Below, piece after piece: positions 11,103 to 22,421 of a stretch of DNA of 64,000 bases (positions within the stretch are counted from its first letter, which is position 1; each line of letters opens with the position of its first letter). This DNA comes from Coniochaeta sp. PMI_546 (lineage: Eukaryota > Ascomycota > Sordariomycetes > Coniochaetales > Coniochaetaceae). The position numbers and the translations under genes were made by a program. Location: NCBI GenBank assembly GCA_021432605.1, contig MU271156.1, positions 558,001 to 622,000 of the forward strand. Direction: 5' to 3'. Under the pieces are notes generated by a model. That model was not told the DNA's origin. It made no database searches and saw nothing but the letters and a program-made list of their open reading frames with translations.

Positions 11103-11320
11103 TATGACCGTATTGACCAGAGGTGGTAACGGATGGAAGGAGAGCGATGACCTGGTTCCTGTCACAGATTCAGACCAGGAAGAAGTGCAAAGACAGTTTG
11201 TAAGTGTCCGGAACTGGAGGCAGGGATGGGCTGTTACCGCTGCGGTGTCTTGGTCCTTCTGAGAATAGTTGAAGTTGAGTAGGAACAAAAAAGTACACTG
11301 CTCTGTGCGGGAGAGGCAGC

Positions 11321-11328
11321 TTATATAG
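11321..11328 (-). promoter_or_regulatory. TATA box of the uncharacterised 10.2-11.1 kb gene
   Basis: The minus strand reads CCCTATATAAGC here. A transcript starting about 30 nt downstream would have a leader of about 190 nt before ATG 11102. Confidence 0.5.
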
Positions 11329-13542
11329 GGGTAAGCCCACTCTTGAGTCAGAAAACGTGCTCGTCCGTCTTTGAAGCCATCCCATCGTAAATCTCGGCGC
11401 GGACGAGGCGCTTCGCCATATAAGCATTTCTTGAGTCCAGACTCCACCGTGTAAGGTTCACTCACCAACTATCACGACGACGAGTGCGTGTGGCTGACTT
11501 AAAGTAGGGTACGTCAAGTGGTAAACACTAAGTTGCCCTGGAGAATCCCTGTCGTCAAGTCGTCAATGGACTCGAGCCGTTTCTAATTTAGAGGATAGAC
11601 TTGATGTAAGCTGCCCAAGGTCAGATCCTACTGTGGATCTCCTGACTGGGTTGTATCAGGGGAAAGTTACCTGTGCATGTGACTCGCTTATCTCTTGCTG
11701 CGAGACAAGCACTAACGCGCTCCGTGACTCGGCCTGAGCAGCACCTCTAATTTCTGGCATCTTGGCCTTGGACGAAATAGACATCACTAGCAATGCCACT
11801 GCTCGAAAAGCATTGGGGAGCTGGACCTGATGGCGCTAGCCGTAGCCGATGTATTTGGGAGTGCAGCATCCGTGGAAGAAGTATGATGGCAGGCCTCTGA
11901 AACCGAAAACTTAACACTGTCATCTCCATGGCCTGGAAATATGATTTACGGCGTAACTCTATGTGTGACGGTGTCGTGCGGTTTTGAGTTTGGTGCGTAC
12001 GTAGTGTTGGGCTTTATATTGAAATTGTCGAATGGGACATGGAAGGGCAGTTGAGATATGTCTAAATTGTTAATACTGGCAAGACAAAACCATGAAATCC
12101 AAAATGCCCTGAGGCAAGGTGTGGTAGGTTGAGCTTTCCCGCACCGGGATTGTACGAGAACCTGCTCTCAGGTGCAATCTGACTACATCATTATTGCTGG
12201 ATCAGTCTCACATAAATGATAGATCACCTACATCAGAACTGATCACCTTGCGACGGCGGCCTGATCTGCGGCACTCTCCCGATCCATTATCAACTCATCA
12301 AAGCCCAGCGGGAAGGGCCGATCAAGATACATCTGGACCTAGACCTATCCCAAGCCATGTCATCTCTTCCAGTGGGACTGTGACCATGTACAACCACTTC
12401 TTCCTCTGTCTCGCAATAAGACTGCACCAGTCCCCTCCCTCCCGGTAGTTTACTCATCACATTCCAAACCAGGACCGGGTGGTATAGTTGACGTGGACGG
12501 AGTAAACTTTTCCGTCAATCAACCAATGAGAAACCATACCGTAGATTAATGAAGTGACTCGACGGCTTTTAGTTAGCGGCCTCTCTTGAAATATAAGAGG
12601 GCCTATACTTCCTTTCGCCGGACTCGCTCCGGAGTAGACTTCATTAGCGTCGAGTCTCTTCGTCGGGGTGTATGTATTCTCGCTTTCGAATAAAACTTAC
12701 GTGCGGTCGTATGGCTCTTCACGTCTAGTCCCCATCTGCCCCATACCACTTGTTTTCATTTCAAGTACACATCCAGACGTACTTTAGGTGGCCCTCCTTC
12801 CCAAGAGAATATCGAGGCAGGTCGTTTAGTCTTGTCGCAAGTCCAATCCACGGCACTAACCGTTAGACTCTACGGTGATCGAGCAGGACGTTCCGTGTCC
12901 TCATCACGTAGTCGACTGCCCTTAAAGACGTCCTGGAGGGCGCGATGCATCTTCATGGTTCAGCTTCCCAGTGGCGATATACTTCCCAGCTGAATGCGTC
13001 ATGTTCGGCGGATGCTTTAGCTGCATAGACAGGTTTCTGCCATCTGATTGGAGGTGGGGGCGCAGTTGGGCTGCGTCCATTGCCACATCTTCAGGAGACC
13101 TGAGTAGAACTGCGGTGCTGATGAAGACAAGGTTCAGGGTACCGGTATTGTTGGGTAACGCTACCGATAATGGGATTTCGTCTCACTAAGTTGAGTCAGC
13201 TTTCGGCGTGTCTGAACTGTTTAATCTTTGCACGCGATAGAACAAGCCCACAACTGTGAAAAGTATCAACTCGATATAGTTTGTGATCTGGAGCCCCCAG
13301 CAGCTACTCCGATGTAGCGTCTTGACCGTGGATGGGGGTGGCTGAGCTTGGCCATTCTTCAAAAGCAGACTTCTGCCGTGAATCCCATTTCAAATGGTTC
13401 TGCAACTCTGGACGTGGCCACGCCGACCTTAGCACTCGATTTCCAATACTCTGCAGGCTGGACCTTCTAATCCCTTGGCCGTATCTCTTTGGGTACTAGT
13501 AGACCAAGGGCTGTGATATTTACCCTGCCCTCGTCTGGCAAG
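11329..13542. other. Gene-poor stretch
   Basis: About 2.2 kb without a supportable gene. One segment (12480-12720) is A/T-rich with a TATA-like AAATATAAG near 12589 and an AATAAA near 12690, but I found no flanking repeat or coding remnant that would identify it. Confidence 0.4.
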
Positions 13543-14448
13543 ATGCGGCAACTTTTATATAGTCTGATTCTGTTACCAGGCTGTATAGCCTCCATTACAA
13601 CAAATCGGTGCATTGTCAATAAGTGCGCGCGAGCAGTGACTGGGTTTGATGCCAAACCTCCATTCCGCATCCGCCGGTGGGACTGTAGCTCGTTCCTGGC
13701 AACGACGGTATTCGCCCTCACATCGTTAGCACCGGTCTTTGTAACCCCCTTTGTGAGGTTGTTGCTTATTCATTCGACTAGGACTGTCACGGACGCGGTG
13801 GTAGAGCCTCCCACCACTATAACCGACGGCACTACCACCGTAACAGCCCCGACCAGCACCGACACCGTGGCCACGGTCACTGTAACGACCACCACCAGTG
13901 TTCCCGTCGTCGTTCCACGCAGCCGACCGCGCAACGCTGTCCCAATCTATGCCAGCGATTGCAATGCCGCCGCCTACAGCAGCGCATGCTTATGCTGGGG
14001 CGTGTCAGCCAAGACGGTCATCGTCGGTGGCGCGACCCAGACGTCGACCGTGACCTACCAGTCCACAGTTACGGTCGAGATTACCACAACCCAGACGCCC
14101 GTGACCAGCGTGACGTCAACTGTGACCGAGACATCCACCTCGTCATACTGTCCGTATGCAACGATGGTGGATCCCCTCAACTGTGGCCAGTGTGGAAATG
14201 TGGTACGTGTCCATTCCTCTTGGTGTCCCGAGATAGCAAGCTTGGCGCTCTTGCACTCTTACTGCATGCTGACGTAGGCTTGGTAGTGCCCAACGGCTTC
14301 TACTTGCATTCAGGGCAAATGTGTCTGCGACGAACCTGGCCAGGGCGACGATGTCGGGTCGCTTCGCCCCCAGGAATGCTGCGGCGGATATGTTCTAGAT
14401 CCGTGCGGGAGCGGCGTGTGCATCCCAGCTGGGAGTGCTCCATGCTAG
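13543..14448 (+). CDS. Secreted Cys/Thr-rich (mucin-like) protein
   Basis: ATG 13543 starts a signal peptide (MRQLLYSLILLPGCIAS). It is followed by a Cys-containing motif (NKCARAVTGF ... WDCSSFLATT) common at the N-terminus of secreted filamentous-fungal proteins, a long Thr/Val-rich TVTVT-type stretch, and a C-terminal Cys-rich module (CGQCGNVCPTASTC, ECCGGYVLDPCGSGVC). Intron 14203-14286 (GTACGT...GGTAG) is needed to join the module. A second, in-frame 99-nt intron at 13708-13806 is likely, because retaining it adds a hydrophobic stretch out of place in a secreted protein. With it the protein has 240 aa, without it 273. The first start in frame, a TTG at 13489, is not used. Extracellular or wall-associated; no enzymatic domain seen. 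Confidence 0.65.
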
Positions 14449-14807
14449 ATTTTGATGTCTGGCGTCGCCGTGTATTGATTGATGCAATCTTGATCCTGTA
14501 GCACGTGCAGCTGTCTAGTTAGACAGAGAGTCAATTCTGTCCAAAAGCTAAGTGTTTGGTTGACCATGATGCTCGGGGAATTGATATAACGGGTGCCCGA
14601 ACATTCACAATCACACAGGTCGGTTGAGAAGAGCAGTACACAAGCCATCACAGACGCCGAGCAAGCAAACGAGTCTAGAACTAACACTTCCGGGACGTGA
14701 GTCAACGTCACTGAGATAACCAGCGTTAATGTCCAACTTTTCGAGTCCATCGAACTCCCGACAGCTGTTTCGTGCCTCGCTTTCAGTGATTAGCCAGCTA
14801 GTGTGCC
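14449..14807. other. Convergent intergenic spacer
   Basis: 359 nt between two 3' ends. It probably holds both terminators; nothing else is seen. Confidence 0.4.
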
Positions 14808-17800
14808 CTAAACTTCAGTCTCGATGCCCTGGTCTTTGTCTCGATGCTCAAACATCCCCTCCACCTTCCCCTTCCCATGTTTAGCCTTATTCGCCATCCA
14901 GTCCAGCGTCCTGGCCCCCTTCCACTGCATCACACCTCGATGCTTTCTGTGCAGACTCTTATGATGCTCCTTGTAATCTTTCACCTGTGCCCTCAAGCCC
15001 CTACTACCATCCTCCTTCCCATCTTGATCACCAGTCAACACCCGATCCGTCAGTTTGGCTACCGGATTCTTGTGCTCGTCGTCAGAGTCACTACCACTGT
15101 CGTTCCCTGCTTTTCTCAGCATCTTCCTCTTTTCAACGTCCTCGTCAGAGCCCTTCTTGCTGCCATCCCCATAGAGCTTCTCAAAGTCCGAGTCCGAGTC
15201 CGAATCTGATGAAGAGTCAGAGTCCTCCCCTTCCTCCTCATCCACATCCATCTTCTCGTCAGCAATCGTATCCAGCACCTCCATGACATCCTTCACCACG
15301 GAATTCTTCGCCTTGTTCGCATAACTCTTGTGGTAACCGCTCAAACCCCTCCAGAACTTCAGCGTCAGCTCAATCTCCCCCACCGGCTGCTCCCCCTCCT
15401 CCATCCCCTTATAGTCGTAACACGACCTGGCCCTCTTCAAATTCTCCTTCCCTCCCTTCCAGATCTGAAGCGTGACCGTCTTCTCCTCCTCATCGGGGAT
15501 ATCACTCAGCCAAAACACCCCAAAGGCAGGACTACTGTCCGGGCCCAGCGAACTCTTCCGAAACTCCAACACAAGGGGCGTAGCATACCGTTTCGTGACC
15601 CCCAGAAACACGCTCCCGTGTTCCGTGGGCTTCTTCGGCCGCCACTCCCCGTTCTCCGGCTTCAGCTTGACCCGCCCCAGCTTACTCTGCAGCTTGATCC
15701 TGCACGAGTTCAGCGAGTCATTGTCCTGCTTCAACTTCAGCGGCACCTTAACCTCGACGGTGCCGTAATCCCACCCCCCGAGTTCCTTGGGCAGCTGCAG
15801 CTCCACGCTGCGCCAGACGAGACTGATCCTCGCCCTCCCGTACCCGATACCCCCGGCAAGGGGGTACGTCTCCATCACCTGACTCCTCTTCTCAAACACT
15901 CGTCGAAGCGGTAGATAGACGATACCGAGCAACGGGTCCTCCTCATGCTCCCTTGAGTCCCGCACAGAGACAATAAGCTCCGCCGTCTTCCAGTCTCTGA
16001 CAAACCGCTCCGTGCCAGCATTGAAGAACGGCTTGGCATTCTTAGGCTTCGTCCTCGTCCGGTATATCTGCTGGTGGTTCATGATGATGGTGCAATAGCT
16101 ATCGGGCAGCTCATCAGACTGCTCCGCCTCATCCTCGCGATCCTCGTCCTTGCCAGATTTCTTGTTCAGCTTGGCCGTTTCCAAGCCGGTGATGTTGTGG
16201 ATTTGTATACTGATGATACCACTCCGCAGATCTTCAGGCGGCGGCGCGGAGATGACCATCTCGTTTTCTTTCTCCTTGTAGTCTTGCACCGTCTGCTGGT
16301 GCAGTTCCTTCTCCTGGTCCTTCTCGGTATCGGCCTCGCGAAGCTTCCATTTTGCTCCGTCCGACACCTGTTTCTTGAGCGCATCCAAACTGCGAATGCT
16401 GGGGTCGACGGTCTGCTGATCGAGCTGCCGCTGCTGGATGTGCGCCTTCTCAAAGTAGCCCACCGACCACGCCAGCATGCCGGGCATCTTCTCGTCGGGA
16501 TCTTCGGCTCGAAACTCGTCTTCTCGATCGTGCATCTTATTCTTTGTCTTGGAGCTGTGCATTATCTCCTTCAGCGTCAGTTCCACACGGCCCAGGTCGT
16601 CGTCGGCAGTATACTTGTCCGAGTCCCAGAGCTGCAGCCGCAGCGTCTCGTCGGCATTGATCTCTTCGGCTGTGACGAGGATGAAAGCCCACTCGTTCCA
16701 GACCGGGTGTTGCTCGTCAACAATGATGCGGGTCGAAGCAAGAGGCTTGCCAAATTTGCCCCAAGCGACGGTGACGTACGAGTCGCTTGAACCCTGCATG
16801 GGGCCAACACCACCGTCCCCGTCCTTGAAGTCCTTGGCGTACTTGATGTGCACCATGATGACGCCACGGGCGGAGGTGTCCTTCTTGAAGTCGTCGCCTA
16901 CAAGCATGTCTTTGAGGTTGAGAGTCAGTGACTTTGGTGCCACGTACTCTGCGAGCGCAGCATCGATGGAAGACTGGACGAATGAGGAGAGTAGAGGCAC
17001 GTCCATCAGGTTGAGACTGTGCTTCGAAAGCGGTACGCATGACAAGTTGGCTCGTGGCTGGCCAAGGAATGTTAGGGTGCAGAGTTCGAAGAACGGCGGA
17101 TCCGGGGTGAGCTGTAGGCGTAGACGCATGATCCCGATCATGCCCTTCAGCTCGACCCACACAGGCACCGCAATGCCGCCGGGGAGATAGAATTTGAGGT
17201 AGAGATGCGCATTCTTGGCCTTGCTCTGAATCGACTTCCCGGATGACCTCGCGCGGTAGGCAAATGCCAGTTCCAGATTCACAAAGTCGCCCTCCTCAGC
17301 TTCCATGCCTTCGCGCATAGCTTCTTCTTCTTGCGCATTTGAACTCTGCTTTTCCTCATCGCTCTTCTGGCTCTGGTCGTTCTTCTCCCCGTCTTCGATT
17401 TGCCCCTCTCCGGGTGCGGCCCGGTCGTTGCCTTTTGACGATTTGAGATTGCCCTGCGCGTCGACCGATTGACCTGCCGCACCGGTGGGCAGCCATCTGA
17501 TGCCCAAGATCCGGAAAGCTTCACTTCCTTGGCCCATGTCATCAACGCTGACCATGCGCACGACTCTAGGCAGCGAGGCCTGCATCACGTCCTCCAGAGT
17601 GTCAGCAAGTGACGAGAAGAGGTCAGGGTTGATGAGCGGCCACACAGAAGCAAGTAGGCTGTTCAGCCATGCCGTTGACTCCGGAAGTTCGGCGTCAGAC
17701 TCGACAGTCTTGTTCTCTTCGTTCCGATCTGCATCCCATGTCTCGTCGTCGAATATGCTTTCCACCTTCTTGGACAGCCAGCTGGATATGACGAAAGTCA

Positions 17801-18740
17801 CACCAAAAGCAATAGCCGCCGTTGTTGCCAGTGTAATCGTGATCCACATCCAGGACCAGGATGCTTGACGGCCGTGACTATTACCAGCGAACCAGTTAGG
17901 GCGTGAGCCTTTGTGCCCCGACTGTACGGTTGCGATAACAATAAGTGCAAGCAAAGCAATGGTGCTAATGATTGCGAGTCCAGCACCAATGGCTATCCGG
18001 TACACTCTCGCCATCTCCTTCTTCGTATCCTCGAAATCCGGAGGAGGAAACAGTTTCCGCATTCCCGCGGTACCCCTGTTAAGCTCATCCTGCTCCGCAT
18101 CGAGTTCCTCCTGCGACTTGTCCGCAGCACCTGTTTTGTTGCTGTGGTGGGTACCAGCGCCGGCCTCGTTCTCCGGTGTGTTGGTCAGGTCCTTGTCGGT
18201 CATGTCGCGCATCATCACCGGCAGATGCGTGACGGGATCGGTGACTTCGCGTCCGCCGCCGTGCCGCTTGATCTTCTTCATGTCTTTCCGTTTCTGTTTC
18301 GGGTCTAGGTGGCTAGCAGCTGCTTCAGATGCTGACTTTTCCTGTTTCTTGTCATTTTTGTTGTCGTCCGCATGAGCTTCGGTATCCAGACCCGGGATGG
18401 ACTGCACGGACGACCTGTCGTCATGGTCATCGGTTCTGTCCTGCCTCAACGGCCGGCCCGGGTCGTTCCGACTGGATGACGGATATGGTTGCTTGCCGTC
18501 CTCTTGTTGATCCTCTCCTTTTGCGATGGCTTTCACGGCGCCGTAGGCCTTCTTAGGCTTGGAGGGACCTTGGTCATCCTGTTCTTGCTCGTCACCGGAT
18601 ATGGTGTCATTCGCTTGTTGCTCTTGTTGTTCAATCTCATTTTTTCGTTCCTTGTAGCCGTGGATGGTGGGTACGGGATGCCTTGCGGTGTAGGGTTTCC
18701 CGTAAGACCGCCTCGATGCTTCTTCCTCGATATCAGACAT
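14808..18740 (-). CDS. Mug190-like SMP/C2-domain membrane protein
   Basis: One uninterrupted frame encodes 1310 aa. The N-terminal ~240 residues are acidic and disordered but contain TDPVTHLPVMMRDMTDKDL, a motif typical of Mug190 relatives. Two transmembrane segments follow (about 250-272 and 296-322). Next comes an SMP-like lipid-transfer domain (about 350-600, beginning ESTAWLNSLLASVWPLINP). Two C2 domains follow: C2A about 625-745 (RGVIMVHIKYAKDFKDGDGG) and C2B about 840-960. A Ser/Asp-rich acidic tract (SDSSSDSDSDSD) and a Lys/Arg-rich tail close the protein. Tricalbin-type proteins of this layout tether the ER to the plasma membrane and move lipids in a Ca-regulated way; by homology this acts at such contact sites. 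An intronless gene of this length is notable among its intron-bearing neighbours. Confidence 0.85.
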   Translation of the reverse strand: MSDIEEEASRRSYGKPYTARHPVPTIHGYKERKNEIEQQEQQANDTISGDEQEQDDQGPSKPKKAYGAVKAIAKGEDQQEDGKQPYPSSSRNDPGRPLRQDRTDDHDDRSSVQSIPGLDTEAHADDNKNDKKQEKSASEAAASHLDPKQKRKDMKKIKRHGGGREVTDPVTHLPVMMRDMTDKDLTNTPENEAGAGTHHSNKTGAADKSQEELDAEQDELNRGTAGMRKLFPPPDFEDTKKEMARVYRIAIGAGLAIISTIALLALIVIATVQSGHKGSRPNWFAGNSHGRQASWSWMWITITLATTAAIAFGVTFVISSWLSKKVESIFDDETWDADRNEENKTVESDAELPESTAWLNSLLASVWPLINPDLFSSLADTLEDVMQASLPRVVRMVSVDDMGQGSEAFRILGIRWLPTGAAGQSVDAQGNLKSSKGNDRAAPGEGQIEDGEKNDQSQKSDEEKQSSNAQEEEAMREGMEAEEGDFVNLELAFAYRARSSGKSIQSKAKNAHLYLKFYLPGGIAVPVWVELKGMIGIMRLRLQLTPDPPFFELCTLTFLGQPRANLSCVPLSKHSLNLMDVPLLSSFVQSSIDAALAEYVAPKSLTLNLKDMLVGDDFKKDTSARGVIMVHIKYAKDFKDGDGGVGPMQGSSDSYVTVAWGKFGKPLASTRIIVDEQHPVWNEWAFILVTAEEINADETLRLQLWDSDKYTADDDLGRVELTLKEIMHSSKTKNKMHDREDEFRAEDPDEKMPGMLAWSVGYFEKAHIQQRQLDQQTVDPSIRSLDALKKQVSDGAKWKLREADTEKDQEKELHQQTVQDYKEKENEMVISAPPPEDLRSGIISIQIHNITGLETAKLNKKSGKDEDREDEAEQSDELPDSYCTIIMNHQQIYRTRTKPKNAKPFFNAGTERFVRDWKTAELIVSVRDSREHEEDPLLGIVYLPLRRVFEKRSQVMETYPLAGGIGYGRARISLVWRSVELQLPKELGGWDYGTVEVKVPLKLKQDNDSLNSCRIKLQSKLGRVKLKPENGEWRPKKPTEHGSVFLGVTKRYATPLVLEFRKSSLGPDSSPAFGVFWLSDIPDEEEKTVTLQIWKGGKENLKRARSCYDYKGMEEGEQPVGEIELTLKFWRGLSGYHKSYANKAKNSVVKDVMEVLDTIADEKMDVDEEEGEDSDSSSDSDSDSDFEKLYGDGSKKGSDEDVEKRKMLRKAGNDSGSDSDDEHKNPVAKLTDRVLTGDQDGKEDGSRGLRAQVKDYKEHHKSLHRKHRGVMQWKGARTLDWMANKAKHGKGKVEGMFEHRDKDQGIETEV

Positions 18741-19598
18741 TGGTGTGGTTCCAATGTTGGATTACAGTCATTGAGCTCCAAGATAACGGAGTTACGTGAT
18801 CAGGGAACAGTTGTACGGAGGATAGAGTTTGTTTTTACGGAGAATCTAGCAAGAAAGCAGTGACGACTTTGACGTCTTACGAGGTGTTGCATGAAGGACT
18901 GAAGTCTTGATTTCTTGGAGTCCATGACCACCAACCAGGAGGAAACAGCGTGTCTGTGGAGCAAATGACGTACCCCTGGCGTGGTTGCGTCAATCCCCGC
19001 AAATCGAAGCTCGCGTTAGCGCCAAGCGACTGCCGTTTTCCGACCCTGCCAAGCCCGCCAAGCCCTGTGTCCCACGCTAGAAACCGGAATACATACGCCT
19101 AGCAATTCTAGTCCTGGTTTGGAATTAGCTGACGATCGAGATAGTTTCGTGCTACTATTATGTGTACGTATGTGTAGTATAAGTTTAGTGTGCACGTACA
19201 CGTGTACGACACCGATTCCGCTAGGCAGATATATGGTCCAGGCGCATGATTGTGCATCTTTGGGGTATCTAATGATGATCACATTGTTCGGTAGGAGGAG
19301 CATTTCACAAGCCGATTGGTCATAACGCACAGAGACGTCCAAACTCGCAATGGGGCAGCAGAAGAGTCGTGTAGCCGAAAGTTGACAGCTCAAATATCTG
19401 TATTATATAAGAATGACTGTTTGAACACTCGTATGCCCCGCCGACCAAAGGTTCTGAAGACACCGTTACTGCTAACCAAACACTTGTGGCTAGGTCGTTA
19501 GTCACATTCTCGACAACGTCATTGAGAAAGAAAAAGAATGAAAAAAACTCACAGCCAGAGCAAAAAGAATGCGCACCACAACATGTTCCAGTCACACC
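18741..19598. other. Intergenic, no gene recognised
   Basis: 858 nt containing the promoter of the Mug190-like gene and the 3' flank of the next secreted-protein gene. No additional feature is supported. Confidence 0.4.
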
Positions 19599-20099
19599 CT
19601 ATACAGGCGGCACGAACTGCGTATCAACTCTAATGCCGGTACTCTGCATTGACTGGATATTGGGAACCGAGACAGCAGGGCACCCTTTCCCGAAGGTACC
19701 ATCAAAGTTCTGAAGCACGGTCAACGCGGCGGTAGCCCTGTCCCTGTTGGCTGCAACATCACTGCCGGCTGCCGTGAGGCTGAACGTTATCGGAAACTCA
19801 TGTACCGCCCCGCTGGCGTCCGGGACGCTGACTTTTCCGACCGCAAGCGCATTGCTGAGCTTGCTGAGGAAAACAGACCGGTCTGGAGGACATTGGCACT
19901 GAATAGGGGTGATCTTGCCGGCCGGGTTGATTCCTTGGCAGTTCTGGTTTGCGTCTCGGTTGGTACCGGCGACCACACCGAACCGTGGCAGGAGTGCGTC
20001 AAGTTTTGAGATGGCTGGACCTGCACGTCCTTCGAGGTACGGTGCGGCACCAACTAGGGAGGAAGACACCAGTATCGCGATGGAGGTAAACACTTTCAT
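19599..20099 (-). CDS. Small secreted protein, 166 aa
   Basis: The frame from ATG 20099 encodes a signal peptide (MKVFTSIAILVSSSLVGAAP), then a compact mature domain with four cysteines: CQGIN, CQC and CPAVS. Upstream in-frame codons to 20207 read as leader and the signal peptide fixes the start. The mature part has alternating hydrophobic/polar blocks (SKLSNALAVGKVSVPD and RATAALTVLQNFDG). I do not recognise a named family. Size, signal peptide and cysteines fit fungal small secreted proteins, including effector candidates, but there is no direct evidence of such a role. A CTTATATG TATA-like element lies near 20272, about 170 nt upstream of the start. Confidence 0.75.
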   Translation of the reverse strand: MKVFTSIAILVSSSLVGAAPYLEGRAGPAISKLDALLPRFGVVAGTNRDANQNCQGINPAGKITPIQCQCPPDRSVFLSKLSNALAVGKVSVPDASGAVHEFPITFSLTAAGSDVAANRDRATAALTVLQNFDGTFGKGCPAVSVPNIQSMQSTGIRVDTQFVPPV

Positions 20100-22421
20100 G
20101 GTGGCAGAATGTTCTTGGTGAAGGCGTGTCGAAGGCGGACCAGCCGAGTATTGAAGAATCGTATTGTACACGAAAAAAAGAGAGGAATACAAACGAAAGT
20201 GGTTCATAAAAGACGGGTGCTACTACTGATCACTGATGCAGATCGCATTCGACATGGACTCGGCAGCGGCACATATAAGTAGTCGGAGTAAATGGTACGA
20301 AAGTGCCACACCTTACGCGGACCTCAATCGCTCAGACATTCGGTCGATGTCTTCCACCGCCCTAAGCGGCTAATACAGGTGAAGAGACCATGGCTTCGAC
20401 TGGCCGGAACCAAAGAAGAAACATAGGGGAAACTTACGTGAACTCTAGTAAGATGAGACTCGGGACAGCCAATAAGTAGCCGCGATAATGACTGGTGATT
20501 CAGATCAAAGAGCCTCCTTCGGCTGGTTTGCCGGCAGAAGGTGTGCTGCAGGGTGGCCATCTCAAGGAGACCAGCCGAAGATGTAGCATGCAAAACATGG
20601 GTTGTCGAGGGTTTGGACCCGACAGATGGCAGGGTCCGTGGTTACTGGGCCGGCCGTCAGTGTCACAGGTTGACATCAGCCGACAGACGCGCCTCATTCG
20701 TCAGAACTCTTGGCTCACTTAACGCTGACGTCGGACCAGTAAGCGCGGCCATGAAGCAAGGCGAAGATTACGGACCCGATTCGGAGGAGTCAGTCGCCCG
20801 CAACGTGGAACGCCGCGAAGCAGCAGAATTGCGGCGACCCTTTGCATCGCCTCTTTGGCGCACTTTGAAATGAAGATCAATCGATTCTTCTTGAGTTCAC
20901 TGATTTCCTCTCAGAAAGCCTCGAGAAGGTCGACTGGACGCATAAACGCTGATGCAGGGGCGGGCACCCGACCTTCTCTTTTGTGTCCGTGCTTCTCGAT
21001 GGTGAAACGAAACAAATTCAGGCGGCAGTTGAAGACGTGCCGTTCTTGTTGGTGACATTGGAAGGGAAATGGGATGACTGACTAATCACCCCACACGTGC
21101 CGATCGACCAAGGTTGGTGGACCCACTCCACGTGCGTGCAATCTCCAGCTCTTGGTGCCAAGTGAGCGTCGACACGTATCCTGCTCGAGCTGCGAGATAC
21201 GTAGTAACAAAGATCTACAACTTGATCGTGATGTGCTGCGAAAAAATCACGATGTGCAGTCTGGACAAGGAACTTATACCGGATGTACGTGTTCAAGTAT
21301 CCCGTCGGGAACGGAGGCTAGAACGTGAAGCTATCCTCAAGACTCTTTCGCCTTTCCACCGGGTCTCTACTCACGCCACTGCATTTACTCGAACCGTGGG
21401 CACCTCACTTTGTTCGGAGTGTTGTTGACAATCTGGAAGTGCTGAGAAGAATCAATGATCCGGGGTTTGAGTGCGAGTCACCTCTCTGAACCCTTGTAGC
21501 GCCTGATGGTCTGCCCAGAGTGACGGAAATATGCGAGGTGAAGATAGAGCTCAAAAGAAACGGTTATTCTTCCTCTGGTAGCTGCAAATCCGGCAAGCGT
21601 TCTGATTGGTTTCTCCAGCACCTCCCATGCTTGTATCGCGAATGTGTTGAGCCACAATGCCGATGGCAGACAAGAGCGATCTTGTCTGCCCAGCGGATTG
21701 GCGCAATCCGCCAACAAACACCACTGTCGTGGGTACTAGACCCTAGAACTGTCACAATCCTGCAGTCTAGATGGTCCAGTGTCGGGGACGCGAGCCCGAC
21801 AACAGAGGCCAGTGACGGGCTTGCAAGAACTCGCCGCTATACTTTGCTATGCCTTGTATTCTGCTTGACCAAATGCGGCATGGAGGTGGTGTGCCGGAAT
21901 CAATAGCTCAGCATGACCCCTGCTGCACTTTCTCAGTCGAGGCGAGGCTACGAGCAAACCTGACCGAACTAGGCCCAGATCGTCCTCCAAACTCCTCCAC
22001 TGACTGCTTCGTGGCGCACGGCTGGCAGGGCCAAGACTTTTCGGGCTTCAGCTGAACCAATATCGGCCATCATCCAACTCGATAGACACGCGAGATTATG
22101 GGAACAGCCCAGCGTCTCTGGTCCAGAATCTGCAAGAAGCTTAAGGCAGCCTCCGCTTGTCACGCCTTTTGACACTGATTACCGATACCACGCCTTGGCA
22201 AATGGTGTCGCCACAGTCCAGACCAGAATGTGAGGCTTGGAAAGCTTCTAGTGGCTTGCAGGTATTATGCTATTCTGGCTTCGTCTGTCAATTAGCGCAT
22301 GGTTGGGGTGAACATGCAATCTCATTGAAAGAGGAAGGGCGCCCGCCTAGATGTTGAGCGGAATTCGCGTTGCTCTCTCTCCGCCTACAAAGCCTCCTCG
22401 TCAGCGACAGAACGACGAAAG
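20100..22421. other. Gene-poor stretch
   Basis: 2.3 kb with only short, domain-free open frames. It contains the promoters of the flanking secreted and membrane-protein genes. I see no RNA gene or mobile element. Confidence 0.4.

Noticed and set aside
12480-12720. A/T-rich stretch with TATA-like and AATAAA elements resembling a solo long terminal repeat
   Set aside because: No terminal repeat partner, target-site duplication or coding remnant could be identified; too weak to name.
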